This document shows positions 54,136 through 64,000 of a DNA stretch of 64,000 nucleotides, in pieces. This DNA comes from Flavimobilis rhizosphaerae (GTDB taxonomy: Bacteria; Actinomycetota; Actinomycetes; Actinomycetales; Cellulomonadaceae), in assembly GCF_014852685.1 (NCBI RefSeq), contig NZ_JACZDF010000001.1, forward strand, positions 186,001 through 250,000, in the 5' to 3' direction. Numbering within the stretch: the first letter of the stretch is position 1; each line of letters begins with the position of its first letter. The notes below the pieces were generated by a model. The model ran no database searches and was not told where the DNA came from. It saw nothing but the letters and a program-made list of their open reading frames with translations. The translations under genes were made by a program, and so were the position numbers.

Positions 54136-55337
54136 GCCTGCCGACCCCGCACACCGTCGCGGGGCGCCGGGCGGTGCGGGCGGCGCTCGCGGACCTGCCG
54201 GGGGCGGCGCCCGTCGTCGTCGGGTGCTCGGGCGGTCCGGACTCGCTCGCGCTCGTCGCGTGCCTCGCGGCGGAGCTCGGGCTGCGGCCCTCGCGGGGTC
54301 GCGCCGCGGCTTCCGCGCCCGACGGTCCCGTCGGCGACGTTCCCGTGCCTGACGCTGCCGTGCCCGACGCAGCCGTGCCCGACGGTCCCGTGGCCGACGC
54401 TCTCCCGCCCCGCCCGCGCGGCGACCGGACCGCGGGCCGCACCGTGCGCGTCGTCGTCGTCGACCACGGTCTGCAGCCGGGCAGCGACGTCGTCGCGGAG
54501 CGTGCCGCGGCGACGTGCCGGACGCTCGGGCTGACGACCGACGTCGTCCGGGTCGTCGTCGACGCGACCGGCGGGCCCGAGGCGGCCGCGCGGACCGCGC
54601 GGCACGCGGCGCTCGAGCGTGCGCTCGACGCGCTGCCGGGCGGGGCTGACGGCGCGATTCTCCTCGGGCACACGCTCGACGACCAGGCCGAGGGCGTGCT
54701 CCTCGGGCTCGCGCGCGGCGCGGGTGCTCGCTCCCTCGCGGGCATGCGACCCGTGCGCGGACGCGTGCGGCGTCCCTTCCTCGGCCTCGGGCGTGCCGTG
54801 ACCGTCGGCGTCTGCGCCGAGCAGGGGCTCGAGCCGTGGCACGACCCGACGAACACGCCCGCGCCCGACGACGACGCCGCGCCGCGCCGCTCGGCCCTGC
54901 GTGCGCGGGTCCTGCCGCTGCTCACGGACGTCCTCGGGCCGGGTGTCGTGCCGGCGCTCGCCCGGACGGCGGAGCAGCTCCGGGAGGACGACGACGCGCT
55001 CGCGTCGTACGCCGCCCGGCTGCTCGCCGACGCTGCCGTCGTGACCTTCCTCGCCGACGCCTCCGAGCGCGCGGTGACCGGGACGTCGGGCGTTCCTGCT
55101 GCTGCGAGCCTCGACTGCGCGACGCTCGCGGCCGCACCCGCGGCCGTGAGGCGCCGCGCGCTGCGCGCGTGGGCCGTCGCCGTCGGCGCGAGCGACGGCG
55201 CGCTCGCCCGCACCCATGTCCTCGCGCTCGACGCCCTCGTCGTCGCGTGGCGGGGGCAAGGGCCCGTCCCGCTCCCCGGACGGGTCACCGTCCGTCGCAG
55301 GTGTGGCACGCTTGAGGGACACCGTCCCGCACCCTGA
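54132..55337 (+). CDS. tilS: tRNA(Ile)-lysidine synthetase, 401 aa
   Basis: Adds lysine to C34 of tRNA-Ile(CAU). PP-loop SGGPDS in [62 protein letters not shown] low-complexity insert (about 54-103) lies between the PP-loop and VVVVDHGL, encoded by six 15-bp tandem repeats (54315-54404). Probably a surface loop. ATG overlaps the metalloprotease stop. Downstream hpt starts 11 nt later. Confidence 0.93.
   Translation: MSLPTPHTVAGRRAVRAALADLPGAAPVVVGCSGGPDSLALVACLAAELGLRPSRGRAAASAPDGPVGDVPVPDAAVPDAAVPDGPVADALPPRPRGDRTAGRTVRVVVVDHGLQPGSDVVAERAAATCRTLGLTTDVVRVVVDATGGPEAAARTARHAALERALDALPGGADGAILLGHTLDDQAEGVLLGLARGAGARSLAGMRPVRGRVRRPFLGLGRAVTVGVCAEQGLEPWHDPTNTPAPDDDAAPRRSALRARVLPLLTDVLGPGVVPALARTAEQLREDDDALASYAARLLADAAVVTFLADASERAVTGTSGVPAAASLDCATLAAAPAAVRRRALRAWAVAVGASDGALARTHVLALDALVVAWRGQGPVPLPGRVTVRRRCGTLEGHRPAP
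54315..54404 (+). repeat. Six 15-bp tandem repeats inside tilS
   Basis: Units 54315, 54330, 54345, 54360, 54375 and 54390, consensus GTGCCCGACGNNNCC. Same unit as in the methyltransferase at 12601. Confidence 0.85.
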
Positions 55338-55348
55338 GGAGCCCTTTC

Positions 55349-55903
55349 GTGGACCTGTCCGACATCGGCAACGACATCGATCACGTTCTGCTGACCGAGG
55401 AGCAGATCGGCGCCCGTCTCGACGAGATGGCCGCGCAGATCGACGCGGACTACGCGGGCAAGGACCTCCTGCTCGTCGGCGTCCTCAAGGGTGCGGTCAT
55501 GGTGATGGCCGACCTCTCCCGCCGCCTGCACACGGCCGCGACGATGGACTGGATGGCGGTGTCGTCCTACGGCTCCGGCACGAAGTCCTCGGGCGTCGTC
55601 CGGATCCTCAAGGACCTGGACACGGACCTCACGGACCGTCACGTGCTCATCGTCGAGGACATCGTCGACTCGGGTCTCACGCTCTCGTGGCTCCTGTCGA
55701 ACCTGCGCTCGCGCGGCCCGGCGTCCGTCGAGATCGCTGCCGCGATGCGCAAGCCCGACGCGGTGAAGGTCGACATCGACGTCCGCTACGTCGGCTTCGA
55801 CATCCCCAACGAGTTCGTCGTCGGCTATGGCCTCGACTACGCGGAGAAGTACCGCAACCTCCCGTTCGTCGGGACGCTTGCGCCGCACGTCTACGAGCGC
55901 TGA
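55349..55903 (+). CDS. hpt: Hypoxanthine phosphoribosyltransferase, 184 aa
   Basis: Salvages hypoxanthine and guanine with PRPP. PRPP motif [60 protein letters not shown] start 55349. Followed by a hairpin (55911-55936). Confidence 0.95.
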   Translation: MDLSDIGNDIDHVLLTEEQIGARLDEMAAQIDADYAGKDLLLVGVLKGAVMVMADLSRRLHTAATMDWMAVSSYGSGTKSSGVVRILKDLDTDLTDRHVLIVEDIVDSGLTLSWLLSNLRSRGPASVEIAAAMRKPDAVKVDIDVRYVGFDIPNEFVVGYGLDYAEKYRNLPFVGTLAPHVYER

Positions 55904-55910
55904 GCACCAC

Positions 55911-55936
55911 GGGGCGTCCCGGCACCGGGACGCCCC
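55911..55936 (+). terminator. Hairpin after hpt
   Basis: 12-nt arms (55911-55922 with 55925-55936), effectively a 10-bp stem with a 6-nt loop, 8 nt past the hpt stop. Confidence 0.65.
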
Positions 55937-55991
55937 GGCCCCGGCCGTCCTGCCCTGGGCGAACACGCAGGAATGGTCCAGCCTCGCGATG

Positions 55992-55997
55992 TACGGT
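55992..55997 (+). promoter_or_regulatory. Candidate -10 (TACGGT) of ftsH-fol
   Basis: TANNNT element about 49 nt before ATG 56046, just after the hpt terminator, so the ftsH-fol genes likely form their own transcript. Confidence 0.4.
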
Positions 55998-56045
55998 CGG
56001 GAGCGGAACTCCCGCGAGCGGAAGGAACGGGTACGCCCGTAGCCG

Positions 56046-58093
<2,048 letters not shown>

Positions 58094-58097
<4 letters not shown>

Positions 58098-58687
58098 CGA
58101 ACGCAGAAGAGCTTCCGGACCGCAGGGTCGACCTCGACCGGGCGGCGGCCGCGGTGCGCGAGCTGCTGCTCGCGGTCGGGGAGGACCCGGACCGCGAGGG
58201 CCTGCGCGAGACGCCGGCCCGCGTCGCGCGCGCGTACGCGGAGGTCTTCGCAGGTCTCAGCCAGGACCCTGCGGACGTGCTCGGCACGACGTTCGACATC
58301 GGCCACGAAGAGATGATCCTCGTCAAGGACATCGAGCTCTACTCGACGTGCGAGCATCACCTCGTGCCGTTCCACGGCGTCGCGCACGTCGGGTACATCC
58401 CTGGTGTCGACGGCCGCGTCACGGGCCTGTCGAAGCTCGCACGCCTCGTCGAGGTCTTCGCACGACGCCCGCAGGTCCAGGAACGGCTGACGTCGCAGAT
58501 CGCCGACGCGCTCGTCGAGCACCTCGAGCCGCGCGGAGTCCTCGTCGTCGTCGAGTGCGAGCACCTGTGCATGTCGATGCGCGGCGTTCGCAAGCCCGGC
58601 GCCCGCACCGTGACGAGCGCCGTGCGTGGCCAGATGCGCGACGTCGCGACGCGTGCCGAGGCCATGAGCCTCGTCCTCGGTCGCTGA
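58094..58687 (+). CDS. folE: GTP cyclohydrolase I, 197 aa
   Basis: First step of folate synthesis: GTP to dihydroneopterin triphosphate. [20 protein letters not shown] (Cys/His zinc ligands), [30 protein letters not shown], and [23 protein letters not shown] overlaps ftsH. Confidence 0.97.
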
Positions 58688-58709
58688 CAGGGCCCGCAAC
58701 GCCCGCCGC

Positions 58710-58715
58710 TAGGCT
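58710..58715 (+). promoter_or_regulatory. Leaderless -10 (TAGGCT) of folP
   Basis: TAGGCT ends 7 nt before GTG 58723, giving folP its own promoter inside the fol cluster. Confidence 0.55.
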
Positions 58716-58722
58716 GACGCCT

Positions 58723-59619
58723 GTGCCCCGCCCCGACCACCCGGCTCCGCTCCCCGCGAGCCTCGCCCGCCTCGACCGCACGCTCGTCATGGGCGTCCTC
58801 AACGTCACGCCCGACTCCTTCTCGGACGGGGGCGAGTGGTTCGGGCCCGAGGCCGCGGTCGCGCACGGCGTGCTCCTCGCCTCCCAGGGAGCCGACCTCG
58901 TCGACGTCGGCGGCGAGTCGACCCGTCCCGGGGCGGCACGGGTGCCGGAGGACGAAGAGCTTGCGCGCGTCCTCCCGGTCGTCCGTGAGCTCACGGCGCG
59001 CGGCGTGCCCGTGAGCATCGACACGACCCGTGCCCGCGTCGCGGCACGCGCGGTCGAGGCTGGCGCCGTCGTCGTCAACGACGTCTCGGGAGGCCTCGCC
59101 GAGCCCGGGATCTACGACGTCGTCGCCCGCACGGGCGTCGTCTACGTCGCGATGCACTGGCGCGGTCACGCCGACGTCATGGACTCCCTCGCCGTGTACG
59201 ACGACGTCGTCACCGACGTCCGGGATGAGCTCGCCGAGCGCGTCGCCGACCTCGTGGCCGCGGGTGTCGCGCGTGAGCAGGTCGTCCTCGACCCGGGCCT
59301 CGGCTTCGCGAAGCCCGGCGCCGCGAACTGGCCGCTGCTCGCGGCCCTCGACGAGCTGCTCGCGCTCGATCTTCCCGTGCTCGTGGGCGCCTCGCGCAAG
59401 AGGTTCCTCGGTACGCTGCTCGCAGGGCCGGACGGGCAGCCGGCACCCCCGCTCGCACGTGACGGTGCGACGGCCGCGATCTCCGCGCTCGCCGCGGCGG
59501 CCGGCGCCTGGTGCGTGCGGGTGCACGACGTCCCGGGCTCCGTCGACGCGGTCCGGGTCGCACGCGCGTGGGACGGCGCACGCCGGCCGCGCACCCTGAA
59601 CACCGAGGAGCAGAAGTGA
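58723..59619 (+). CDS. folP: Dihydropteroate synthase, 298 aa
   Basis: Joins pterin and pABA; sulfonamide target. Loop 1 NVTPDSFSDGG, loop 2 DVGGESTRPGA, VSIDTTRARVAARAVEAGAVVVNDVSGG, and Lys in GASRKRFLGTLLAG. The GTG at 58723 is set by the -10. Its stop overlaps the folBK start. Confidence 0.95.
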   Translation: MPRPDHPAPLPASLARLDRTLVMGVLNVTPDSFSDGGEWFGPEAAVAHGVLLASQGADLVDVGGESTRPGAARVPEDEELARVLPVVRELTARGVPVSIDTTRARVAARAVEAGAVVVNDVSGGLAEPGIYDVVARTGVVYVAMHWRGHADVMDSLAVYDDVVTDVRDELAERVADLVAAGVAREQVVLDPGLGFAKPGAANWPLLAALDELLALDLPVLVGASRKRFLGTLLAGPDGQPAPPLARDGATAAISALAAAAGAWCVRVHDVPGSVDAVRVARAWDGARRPRTLNTEEQK

Positions 59620-60773
59620 CGATCTTGCCCGGCCCGGTTCTCGACGCCCACGGCCGCCAGCTCGACCAGGTGCGGCTCACGGGTTTGTCCGCGACGGGCT
59701 TCCACGGCGTGCTCGACCACGAGCGGGCCGAGGGGCAGACGTTCGTCGCCGACGTCACCGTCCACGTCGACACGCGTCGTGCGGCCGCGTCGGACGACCT
59801 CGCGCACACGCTCAACTACGCCGAGCTCGCCGCCGAGGTCGTCGAGATCCTCGGCGGTCCTGCGGTGCGGCTCGTCGAGACGCTCGCGGAGCAGATCGCG
59901 TCGGCGGCTCTCGACCACACGCTCGTCGCGGCGGTCGACGTCGCGGTCCACAAGCCGTCCGCACCTGTCGGGGTGCCGTTCGGGGACGTCGTCGTCGCGA
60001 TTCGTCGCGACCGCGTCAAGCTGCCGTCCGCACGTTTCGACCCCGCTGCCGCACCGGCGACGTCCGTCGCGACGATCGGTGCGCCCGCCGCTCCCGACGC
60101 GGTACGGCCCGCGGCCGCGCCCGCACCGGTGCCGCCGCCCCCGGCCGGGATCCCGGCGCTCGCGCCGTCCGACGACGATCCCGCGACCGGCCTCGTCGAC
60201 CCCGTCCCTGTGCCTGAGCCCGACCTCATGGACCGCGCCCCGGCCGGTCCCGTGAAGGCGGTTCTCGCCCTCGGCTCGAACATGGGCGACCCGCGCGAGA
60301 TCCTCACGCGGGCGATCGAGGACCTCGCGGGCGCGCCCGGCCTCGAGGTGCTCAAGGTCGCGCCCCTTGCGCGCACCGCAGCCGTCGGGGGCGTCGAGCA
60401 GCCTGACTTCCTCAACACCGTCCTCCTCGTGCGCACGACGCTCGCGCCCCGCGCACTGCTGCGCGTCGCGCACGCCGTCGAGCAGGAGCACCACCGGACG
60501 CGCGACGTCCGCTGGGGCCCCCGGACGCTCGACGTCGACCTCATCACGTACGAGGGCGTCGTCGGCGTCACCGACGACCTCGAGCTGCCGCACCCGCGCG
60601 CACACGAGCGTGCGTTCGTCCTCGCACCGTGGGCGGAGATCGAGCCCGATGCGGTGCTGCCCGGCCTCGGCGGCGGCCCCGTCGCGGCGCTGGCCGCGAC
60701 GGCCCCCGACCGTGAGGGCGTGCGCTGGCTGCGGCTCGACTGGACGTCAGGCGACGGGGGGTCACGTCCGTGA
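59616..60773 (+). CDS. folK: Fused dihydroneopterin aldolase / HPPK, 385 aa
   Basis: A bifunctional folate enzyme. The FolB domain (about 1-130: LTGLSATGFHGVLDHERAEGQTFVADVTV ... VAVHKPSAPV) cleaves dihydroneopterin. A Pro/Ala-rich linker of about 75 residues leads to FolK (about 215-385: VLALGSNMGDPREILTRAI, GPRTLDVDLITYEG, LPHPRAHERAFVLAPWAEIEPDAVLPG), which pyrophosphorylates the product. GTG overlaps folP. The fusion is common in Micrococcales. Confidence 0.93.
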   Translation: MTILPGPVLDAHGRQLDQVRLTGLSATGFHGVLDHERAEGQTFVADVTVHVDTRRAAASDDLAHTLNYAELAAEVVEILGGPAVRLVETLAEQIASAALDHTLVAAVDVAVHKPSAPVGVPFGDVVVAIRRDRVKLPSARFDPAAAPATSVATIGAPAAPDAVRPAAAPAPVPPPPAGIPALAPSDDDPATGLVDPVPVPEPDLMDRAPAGPVKAVLALGSNMGDPREILTRAIEDLAGAPGLEVLKVAPLARTAAVGGVEQPDFLNTVLLVRTTLAPRALLRVAHAVEQEHHRTRDVRWGPRTLDVDLITYEGVVGVTDDLELPHPRAHERAFVLAPWAEIEPDAVLPGLGGGPVAALAATAPDREGVRWLRLDWTSGDGGSRP

Positions 60774-61261
60774 CCTCCGGGCTCCGGGTGCGCTGGCTCG
60801 TCGCTCTCGCGATCGCGGCCGCGACGCTCGGGTGGGGCGTGCTTGCACTCGTCGAGAAGGGCGGCGGCGTCGTCGGGCGCGTCGCGTGGCCGGTGGCCGT
60901 GACGCTCGTGCTGCTCGCAGCGGTCGTCCTCTGGTTCGGGTGGGCGGTGCGCCGGTACACGCAGGGCAGGCGTCCGTCGTTGTCCGGGCTCCGCGCGGCG
61001 CGCACACTCGTGCTCGCGCAGTCGGCCGCGCTCACGGGCGCTGCGCTCACCGGCTGGTACCTCGCGCACGTCCTGCTCGTCGCGGGCAACCTCGACGTCG
61101 CGGCGCTGAGGAGCAAGGCCCTGTGGGCGGGCCTCGCAGCGCTCGCCGCGGTGACGCTCACGGTCGCGGGCGTCGTCGTCGAACGCTGGTGCCGCGTGCG
61201 CGGCAGCGACGGCGACGACGACGGGACGCCACCGCGCTCGGCGAACGCCACGCCGGCGTAG
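60770..61261 (+). CDS. DUF3180 membrane protein, 163 aa
   Basis: Four helices (about 8-28, 37-57, 80-100, 118-140) as in DUF3180, which always follows the folate genes in actinobacteria. Function unknown. GTG overlaps folBK. Confidence 0.85.
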   Translation: MTSGLRVRWLVALAIAAATLGWGVLALVEKGGGVVGRVAWPVAVTLVLLAAVVLWFGWAVRRYTQGRRPSLSGLRAARTLVLAQSAALTGAALTGWYLAHVLLVAGNLDVAALRSKALWAGLAALAAVTLTVAGVVVERWCRVRGSDGDDDGTPPRSANATPA

Positions 61262-61296
61262 CCGTTCGCCGGACTGCGCGGGCGAGCGTCGCGGGC

Positions 61297-61302
61297 TAGG
61301 CT
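61297..61302 (+). promoter_or_regulatory. Candidate -10 (TAGGCT) of the PH-domain genes
   Basis: TANNNT element about 29 nt before ATG 61332. Confidence 0.4.
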
Positions 61303-61331
61303 CTCCCGGTCACGTCGCGGGGGAGTGGGGG

Positions 61332-63542
61332 ATGCAGGTGCGGAGCGAGGCGATCGACTGGGTGCTGCCCTCGCCACGGCAGGTCCGGGCGCGATGCGAG
61401 ACGGCGCTGTGGTGGCTTGGTGTGCCGCTCACCCTGAGCGCGGCCGTCGCGCTCCTCTGGACGCGCTGGGCGTGGCTCGCCGCTGCGGTCCTCGCGCTCT
61501 GGCTCGTGTGGATCCTCGCGACCGCGCGTCCGCACGTCCGCGGGCTCGCGTGGACTGCGACCGACGACGCGTTCGTCGCCCGCTCGGGATGGTGGGTCCG
61601 CAGCGTGAGGAGCCTGCCGTGGTCGCGCGTGCGGTCGGTCGAGCTCTCCGAGGGGATCATCGACACCCGGCTGGGGATCGCGTCGCTCGTCGTCAAGGTT
61701 CCGGGGCTCGGGATCCCCGTCAAGGGTCTGGCGCCCGACGAGGCGAAGGCGCTGCGGGACGAGCTTCTCGCGAGGTCCGCGCCCGACAAGGTGCTGCCCG
61801 GAGAGGCGCGCGGGACGGCGCCCGTCTCCTCGGCGCCCGACTCCTCGGTGCCGGTCTCCGCGGCGCCCGTCGCCCCCGACGGCAGCGTCGTCACCGACAC
61901 CGAGGAGCCGCAGCACGAGCCCGCCCCACCCCCTGAGCCTGCGGAACCCGCTGCGACCCCTGAGGCTGCCGAGCCTGACCTCGACTTCCCGTGGTTCCGC
62001 GCCCACCCCTTGAGCGACGTCGCCGAGTCCTTCTCCGCGCTCCTCGGCCTGGCAGGCATCGGCGCGTACCTCGCGCTCCGGGAGGCCGAGGACGTGGGCG
62101 GCGTGCTCGACTGGGCGACGCGCACCGCGACGGACCCGCGCTGGGCGTCGCTCGCCGTCGCGGTCGTCGTGGCGATCGCACTGTGGTCGGAGGTGTCACG
62201 TCGCAGGACGTGGTGGGCGCTCGACGACGACGTCCTCCACCAGCGGTCCACCGGACGGGCGCGCACGAGCACGAGCGTACGGCTCGACCGGATCGACGGG
62301 GTCGACCTCGCGTCGTCCGTCGGGGCACGCCTCTTCGGTCTCGCCCAGCTCACGGTGCTCGTCGCGGACGGTGACGAGCCGATGACCGTCGGTCACCAGC
62401 GGCGCGAGGCCGCCGAGGCGATGCGCGAGCGGCTGCTGAGCCACGGGGCCGCCCATTTGGACGAGGTGACGGCGGGTCCCGCGCCCGACGCAGGTTCCGG
62501 CTCGGCGCGCTCGACGGCGGAGCACCACCCTGCGCCCGACGCCGACCGCCCGGCGCCGGGAGGGGCCCGGACGTCGGGCGAGCACCACGCTGCGCCCGGC
62601 GACGACCGCCGACCCGCGCGTGTGCGGCTTGTGCGCACCGACCGCCGCACCGTCGTGCGCGCGTTCGTCCTGCGCGACCCGGTCGCGGCCGCGCTCGTCG
62701 GGTCGCTCGTGCTCGCCGTCGTCGCGCTCACGGTGCCCGCGGCGCGCGAGGGGCTCTTCCTCGCCGCCGGCGGGGTCGCGTTCGCGGGCCGACGCGCGTG
62801 GACGCAGATCGACCAGGGCACGGGCCGCACGGTCGAGCGCGCCGGAGGCGACCTCCACGTCGCGTCGGGGCTCGCGACCCGCACCGAGAAGACTGTGCGG
62901 GCGGGCCGCGTCCACGCGGTGCGGCTCGGCACTCGCCCCCAGTGGTGGGGCGCGGACCTCTGGACGGTCACGGTGCTCACCGGTTCCGACGACGGCTCGG
63001 ACGACGAGACCGACGACGACGAGCTCTCGGGCGCGCTCCTGCCCGCGGCCGACGCCGCGACCGCGCTCACCGTCGCGCAGGAGGCGCTCCCGGCGCTCGC
63101 CCGGGTCGACCGTCGGCTGCTCGCCGACCTCTGGCCCGGCGCGCGCGGCGTCATCCACCCCGACCCGACGGTCGACGGTGCCCCCGTGAGCGTGCTGCGG
63201 ATGCCGGACCGCGCGTGGTGGCTCGCGCCGCTCACGTGGCGCGTGCGCACGGCAGCGCTCGCGGGCGACGGGCTGCTCGTGCGCACGGGGCGGCTCGCGC
63301 CGCGCGTGACGTTCGTGCCGCTGCACCGCGTCCAGGGCGTCGCCCTCGAGCAGGGGCCGCTCCTGCGCCGAGCAAGGGTCGTCACGGTCGCCGTGCATCT
63401 CGTCGACGGACCCGTCAAGGTCGACGTCGGGCCGCTCGAGGCGGCCGCCGCGCAGCACCTCGCGGCCGAGCTCGCCGTCGCGGCCAGGAAGGACCTCCGT
63501 GTAGGCACGATGTCCGACGCTGGTGGGACACTGTGCGCATGA
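61332..63542 (+). CDS. Multi-PH-domain membrane protein (bPH_2/YdbT-like), 736 aa
   Basis: Three YdbT-type units of helix pairs plus bacterial PH domain, e.g. AWTATDDAFVARSGWWVRSVRSLPWSRVRSVEL, RTWWALDDDVLHQRSTGRARTSTSVRLDRIDGVDL and DGLLVRTGRLAPRVTFVPLHRVQGVALEQGPLLRRARVVTVAVHLVDGP. Two low-complexity insertions occur: 15-bp repeats at 61818-61877 and a 31-bp duplication at 62520-62610. Function is membrane-associated and unknown. ATGA overlap with the next gene. Confidence 0.8.
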   Translation: MQVRSEAIDWVLPSPRQVRARCETALWWLGVPLTLSAAVALLWTRWAWLAAAVLALWLVWILATARPHVRGLAWTATDDAFVARSGWWVRSVRSLPWSRVRSVELSEGIIDTRLGIASLVVKVPGLGIPVKGLAPDEAKALRDELLARSAPDKVLPGEARGTAPVSSAPDSSVPVSAAPVAPDGSVVTDTEEPQHEPAPPPEPAEPAATPEAAEPDLDFPWFRAHPLSDVAESFSALLGLAGIGAYLALREAEDVGGVLDWATRTATDPRWASLAVAVVVAIALWSEVSRRRTWWALDDDVLHQRSTGRARTSTSVRLDRIDGVDLASSVGARLFGLAQLTVLVADGDEPMTVGHQRREAAEAMRERLLSHGAAHLDEVTAGPAPDAGSGSARSTAEHHPAPDADRPAPGGARTSGEHHAAPGDDRRPARVRLVRTDRRTVVRAFVLRDPVAAALVGSLVLAVVALTVPAAREGLFLAAGGVAFAGRRAWTQIDQGTGRTVERAGGDLHVASGLATRTEKTVRAGRVHAVRLGTRPQWWGADLWTVTVLTGSDDGSDDETDDDELSGALLPAADAATALTVAQEALPALARVDRRLLADLWPGARGVIHPDPTVDGAPVSVLRMPDRAWWLAPLTWRVRTAALAGDGLLVRTGRLAPRVTFVPLHRVQGVALEQGPLLRRARVVTVAVHLVDGPVKVDVGPLEAAAAQHLAAELAVAARKDLRVGTMSDAGGTLCA
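61818..61877 (+). repeat. 15-bp tandem repeats inside the PH-domain gene
   Basis: Four units starting 61818, 61833, 61848 and 61863, related consensus GCGCCCG(T/A)CTCCTCG. They encode an acidic/Pro-Ser linker between PH units. Confidence 0.6.
62520..62610 (+). repeat. 31-bp direct repeat at 60-bp period inside the PH-domain gene
   Basis: GAGCACCAC(C/G)CTGCGCCCG(A/G)CG(C/A)CGACCGCC occurs at 62520-62550 and 62580-62610. It encodes EHHPAPDADR/EHHAAPGDDR in a linker. Confidence 0.75.
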
Positions 63543-64000
63543 CCACCGAGCCCAGCCCGTTCGACCTGCCTGGCATCACCTGGCAGCGCGTCTCGCCCCG
63601 ACTCGTCCCGGCCCGCCAGATCGCGGTCGCCCTCACGCTCGTCGTGCCCCTCCTCGTGGGGGTCGTCCTCGCGGTGCTCGTCCATCCCGCGTTCTGGGTG
63701 CTCGCGGGCGTCGTGGCGGTGCTGTGGGCATGGATCGCGATCGTCGTCGTGCGGCAGGTCCGCGCGATCGGCTATGTCGAGCGCGAGGACGACCTCCTCA
63801 TCCGCAAGGGTGTGATGTTCCGCAACCTCGTCGTCGTGCCGTACGGGCGCATGCAGTACGTCGAGGAGACGCAGGGCCCGCTCGCGCGCATCTTCGGCAT
63901 CAAGTCGCTCCAGCTCCACACGGCTGCGGCAACGACTGACGCGTCGATCGATGGCCTCGACCCGGCGGAAGCCGCACGGCTCCGCGACCGGCTCGCGTCG
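63539..64000 (+). CDS. PH-domain membrane protein (bPH_2/YdbS-like), partial at window end
   Basis: Starts ATG 63539, overlapping the previous stop, and stays open to base 64000 (154 codons). Two helices (about 30-75), then VEREDDLLIRKGVMFRNLVVVPYGRMQYVEETQGPLARIFGIKSLQLHTAA, the bPH_2 pattern of YdbS. The C-terminus lies outside the window. With 61332 it forms the paired YdbT/YdbS set. Confidence 0.88.
   Translation, partial: MTTEPSPFDLPGITWQRVSPRLVPARQIAVALTLVVPLLVGVVLAVLVHPAFWVLAGVVAVLWAWIAIVVVRQVRAIGYVEREDDLLIRKGVMFRNLVVVPYGRMQYVEETQGPLARIFGIKSLQLHTAAATTDASIDGLDPAEAARLRDRLAS

Overview
The window is very GC-rich bacterial DNA with third positions almost all G or C, many GTG starts, stop/start overlaps of the ATGA or GTGA type, and many transcripts that appear leaderless (a TANNNT -10 element ending 6-7 nt before the start codon). 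Gene content points to an actinobacterium of the order Micrococcales, probably near Cellulomonadaceae, Sanguibacteraceae or Promicromonosporaceae: SigE-family sigma factors, a mycothiol-dependent isomerase-type protein, topoisomerase I with C-terminal repeats and a Lys/Ala/Pro tail, the tilS-hpt-ftsH-folE-folP-folBK-DUF3180-PH block, and a K+-independent proton-pumping pyrophosphatase. This placement is inferred from content, not from an alignment.

Layout. 1-4.4 kb: end of a flavin monooxygenase, an MFS exporter, a PadR regulator with a coupled membrane partner, and an aspartate-type aminotransferase. 4.4-9.6 kb: two tandem minus-strand cassettes, each a SigE-family sigma factor overlapping a single-pass membrane protein whose outer part is built of repeated modules with one cysteine pair per module (four pairs in one, three in the other). 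9.8-18.9 kb: hppA, a methyltransferase, an EEP nuclease/phosphatase, a PAP2 phosphatase and topA. 18.9-20.6 kb: an AbiEi/DUF559-type gene flanked on both sides by palindromes with a CGATAGC-(C/G)-GATC core and by direct repeats. 20.6-24.1 kb: an FtsX-type ABC exporter. 24.2-27.2 kb: an oxidoreductase, tmk and holB. 27.2-29.5 kb: an ArsR-like regulator with a 14-bp operator array, a tiny coupled ORF and an MFS exporter. 29.6-32.7 kb: a secreted tripeptidyl-peptidase-like lipoprotein, tRNA-Thr(CGT), and a CynX/NimT-type transporter with no canonical start codon. 33-36 kb: a tandem universal stress protein with a DosR-like box, and a third sigma/membrane-partner cassette. 36-42 kb: an OsmC protein, a large FAD/Fe-S dehydrogenase, and a protein with a RAMA-like C-terminus. 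42-46 kb: hydrolase, quinone reductase, a leaderless 36-codon ORF, a mycothiol-dependent isomerase-type protein and a membrane protein. 46.2-49.2 kb: metX-metY behind a leaderless uORF encoding MIRRMCR. 49.3-54.1 kb: NlpC/P60 hydrolase, ppa, dacB, metalloprotease. 54.1-64 kb: tilS, hpt, ftsH, folate genes, DUF3180 and two PH-domain genes, the last cut by the window end.

Most of this is ordinary core genome. The parts that standard annotation would miss are: (1) a dispersed family of CGATAGC palindromes, two clusters of which bracket a DUF559 nuclease-like gene; (2) duplicated sigma/cysteine-pair-repeat cassettes; (3) a probable cysteine-sensing leaderless uORF ahead of the methionine genes; (4) period-15-bp repeats inserted in frame in at least four unrelated genes; and (5) small leaderless or coupled ORFs. 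No CRISPR array, transposase, integrase, prophage or replication origin was seen.
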